Origin: DASSFG01 sp035550375
GTDB taxonomy: Bacteria; Planctomycetota; Planctomycetia; Pirellulales; JAICIG01
NCBI GenBank assembly: GCA_035550375.1
Contig: DASZPH010000048.1
Span: 124,001-188,000, forward strand
Length of the DNA stretch: 64,000 nucleotides
Direction of reading: 5' to 3'
Part shown: positions 63,607 through 64,000 of the stretch, piece by piece
Position numbering within the stretch: the first letter of the stretch is position 1
Layout of the letters: every line of letters begins with the position of its first letter
Made by a program: the position numbers and the translations under genes
The notes under the pieces: model-generated
The model's input: only the letters and a program-made list of their open reading frames with translations
Database searches by the model: none
Told to the model about the DNA's origin: nothing

Positions 63607-64000
63607 TTACGACAGAAAGAGCGGCTTCAGGTGGCGATGATAAAGGTTCTCGGTGACGTTGCGGGAGATGGCCGGCTCGCAGGCGGTGAGCATGTCGAGG
63701 TATCGCCCGCCCATCTGCGCTGCAATCTTGTAACCGACATGAATCAACTGCCGAAGGTGCGCATTGAACTCCGGGCAGCTCGGGTCGTGGCGCAAGGCCG
63801 CCACGAATTGCTGGCTCGTCCAGTTCTGCACCGCCTGGGCTGAAGGAAGTTTCTTCGGATCGATGTCGATGACCGCGGCATAGGGCGCGCACAGCGCGTC
63901 TTGTTTCTCCAACGCCTTGGCGTAGATCTCCTTGGCCGTGGCCAGCCCCTCGCCTCCCGACTCGGCCATCCCGATCACTTCTTCTAGCCAGGTCGTGCCG
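63607..64000 (-). CDS. C-terminal part of a probable tagaturonate epimerase (UxaE-like), 5' end cut by window edge
   Basis: The reverse strand is open from the window edge, in frame: GTTWLEEVIGMAESGGEGLA, then AKEIYAKALEKQDALCAPYA, VIDIDPKKLPSAQAVQNWTS, QFVAALRHDPSCPEFNAHLR and VTENLYHRHLKPLFLS before the stop. I recall segments of this type at the C-terminus of the UxaE family, which interconverts tagaturonate and fructuronate in hexuronate use. The match is from memory, so the call is tentative. The gene starts beyond base 64000. Confidence 0.5.
   Translation of the reverse strand, partial: GTTWLEEVIGMAESGGEGLATAKEIYAKALEKQDALCAPYAAVIDIDPKKLPSAQAVQNWTSQQFVAALRHDPSCPEFNAHLRQLIHVGYKIAAQMGGRYLDMLTACEPAISRNVTENLYHRHLKPLFLS

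Overview
The window looks like chromosomal DNA of a high-GC planctomycete, probably of the Pirellulales type. The evidence is two pairs of planctomycete-type cytochrome/DUF1549/DUF1553 and DUF1501 proteins, a PEP-CTERM exported protein, a free-standing RNA polymerase alpha-CTD-like protein, MoxR/DUF58/VWA genes, and intergenic hairpin elements of a kind I associate with these genomes. I see no rRNA, tRNA, CRISPR array, phage genes or complete insertion sequence.

Region by region. 1-5 kb: a PEP-CTERM protein (cut by the window edge), a Trm112/SAM methyltransferase, the pntA2-pntB half of proton-translocating transhydrogenase, a frameshifted macro-domain gene and a DUF962 membrane protein. 5-7.4 kb: cbiET and cbiG for cobalamin synthesis. 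7.7-11.7 kb: a MoxR-DUF58-VWA operon. 11.9-18.8 kb: a methyltransferase, a PAS-GAF-receiver regulator, two small conserved proteins, a GH5 glycosidase, the alpha-CTD protein and a 2-hydroxyacid dehydrogenase. 19-26 kb: a 1180-residue repetitive coiled-coil protein, two FtsX/MacB-type permeases without an ATPase, and a zinc-ribbon membrane protein. 26-42 kb: two DUF1549-DUF1501 gene pairs, the second in one operon with a FadR-type regulator and facing a fumarylacetoacetase-family gene; between the pairs lie msrA, an aldo/keto reductase and a large VWA membrane protein. 42-52 kb: small enzymes (methyltransferases, MBL hydrolase, nitrilase, DinB), a MarR-pirin-DoxX cluster with two matching operator-like sites, and an esterase, an atypical enolase and small conserved proteins. 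52-58 kb: a lipoprotein fusing a cysteine-less thioredoxin-like domain to a repeat domain, then a four-gene envelope acylation cassette. 58-64 kb: acetoacetyl-CoA synthetase, a membrane protein with a PilZ-like end, and a permease/isomerase/epimerase group that may handle uronates.

The most interesting system is the cassette at 55.3-58.2 kb: acyl carrier protein, MBOAT acyltransferase, a 45-residue microprotein and an SGNH-like periplasmic protein. The microprotein ends in PFFYQGF, closely matching my recollection of the C-terminal motif of DltX from Gram-positive D-alanylation operons (PFIYNEF). The cassette therefore looks like a Dlt-type machine in a bacterium expected to lack teichoic acids, so the donor acyl group and the acceptor polymer are both open questions. 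Other notable points are the free-standing alpha-CTD protein next to a perfect palindrome, the enolase with Ala in place of an active-site His, and two genes broken by frameshifts.
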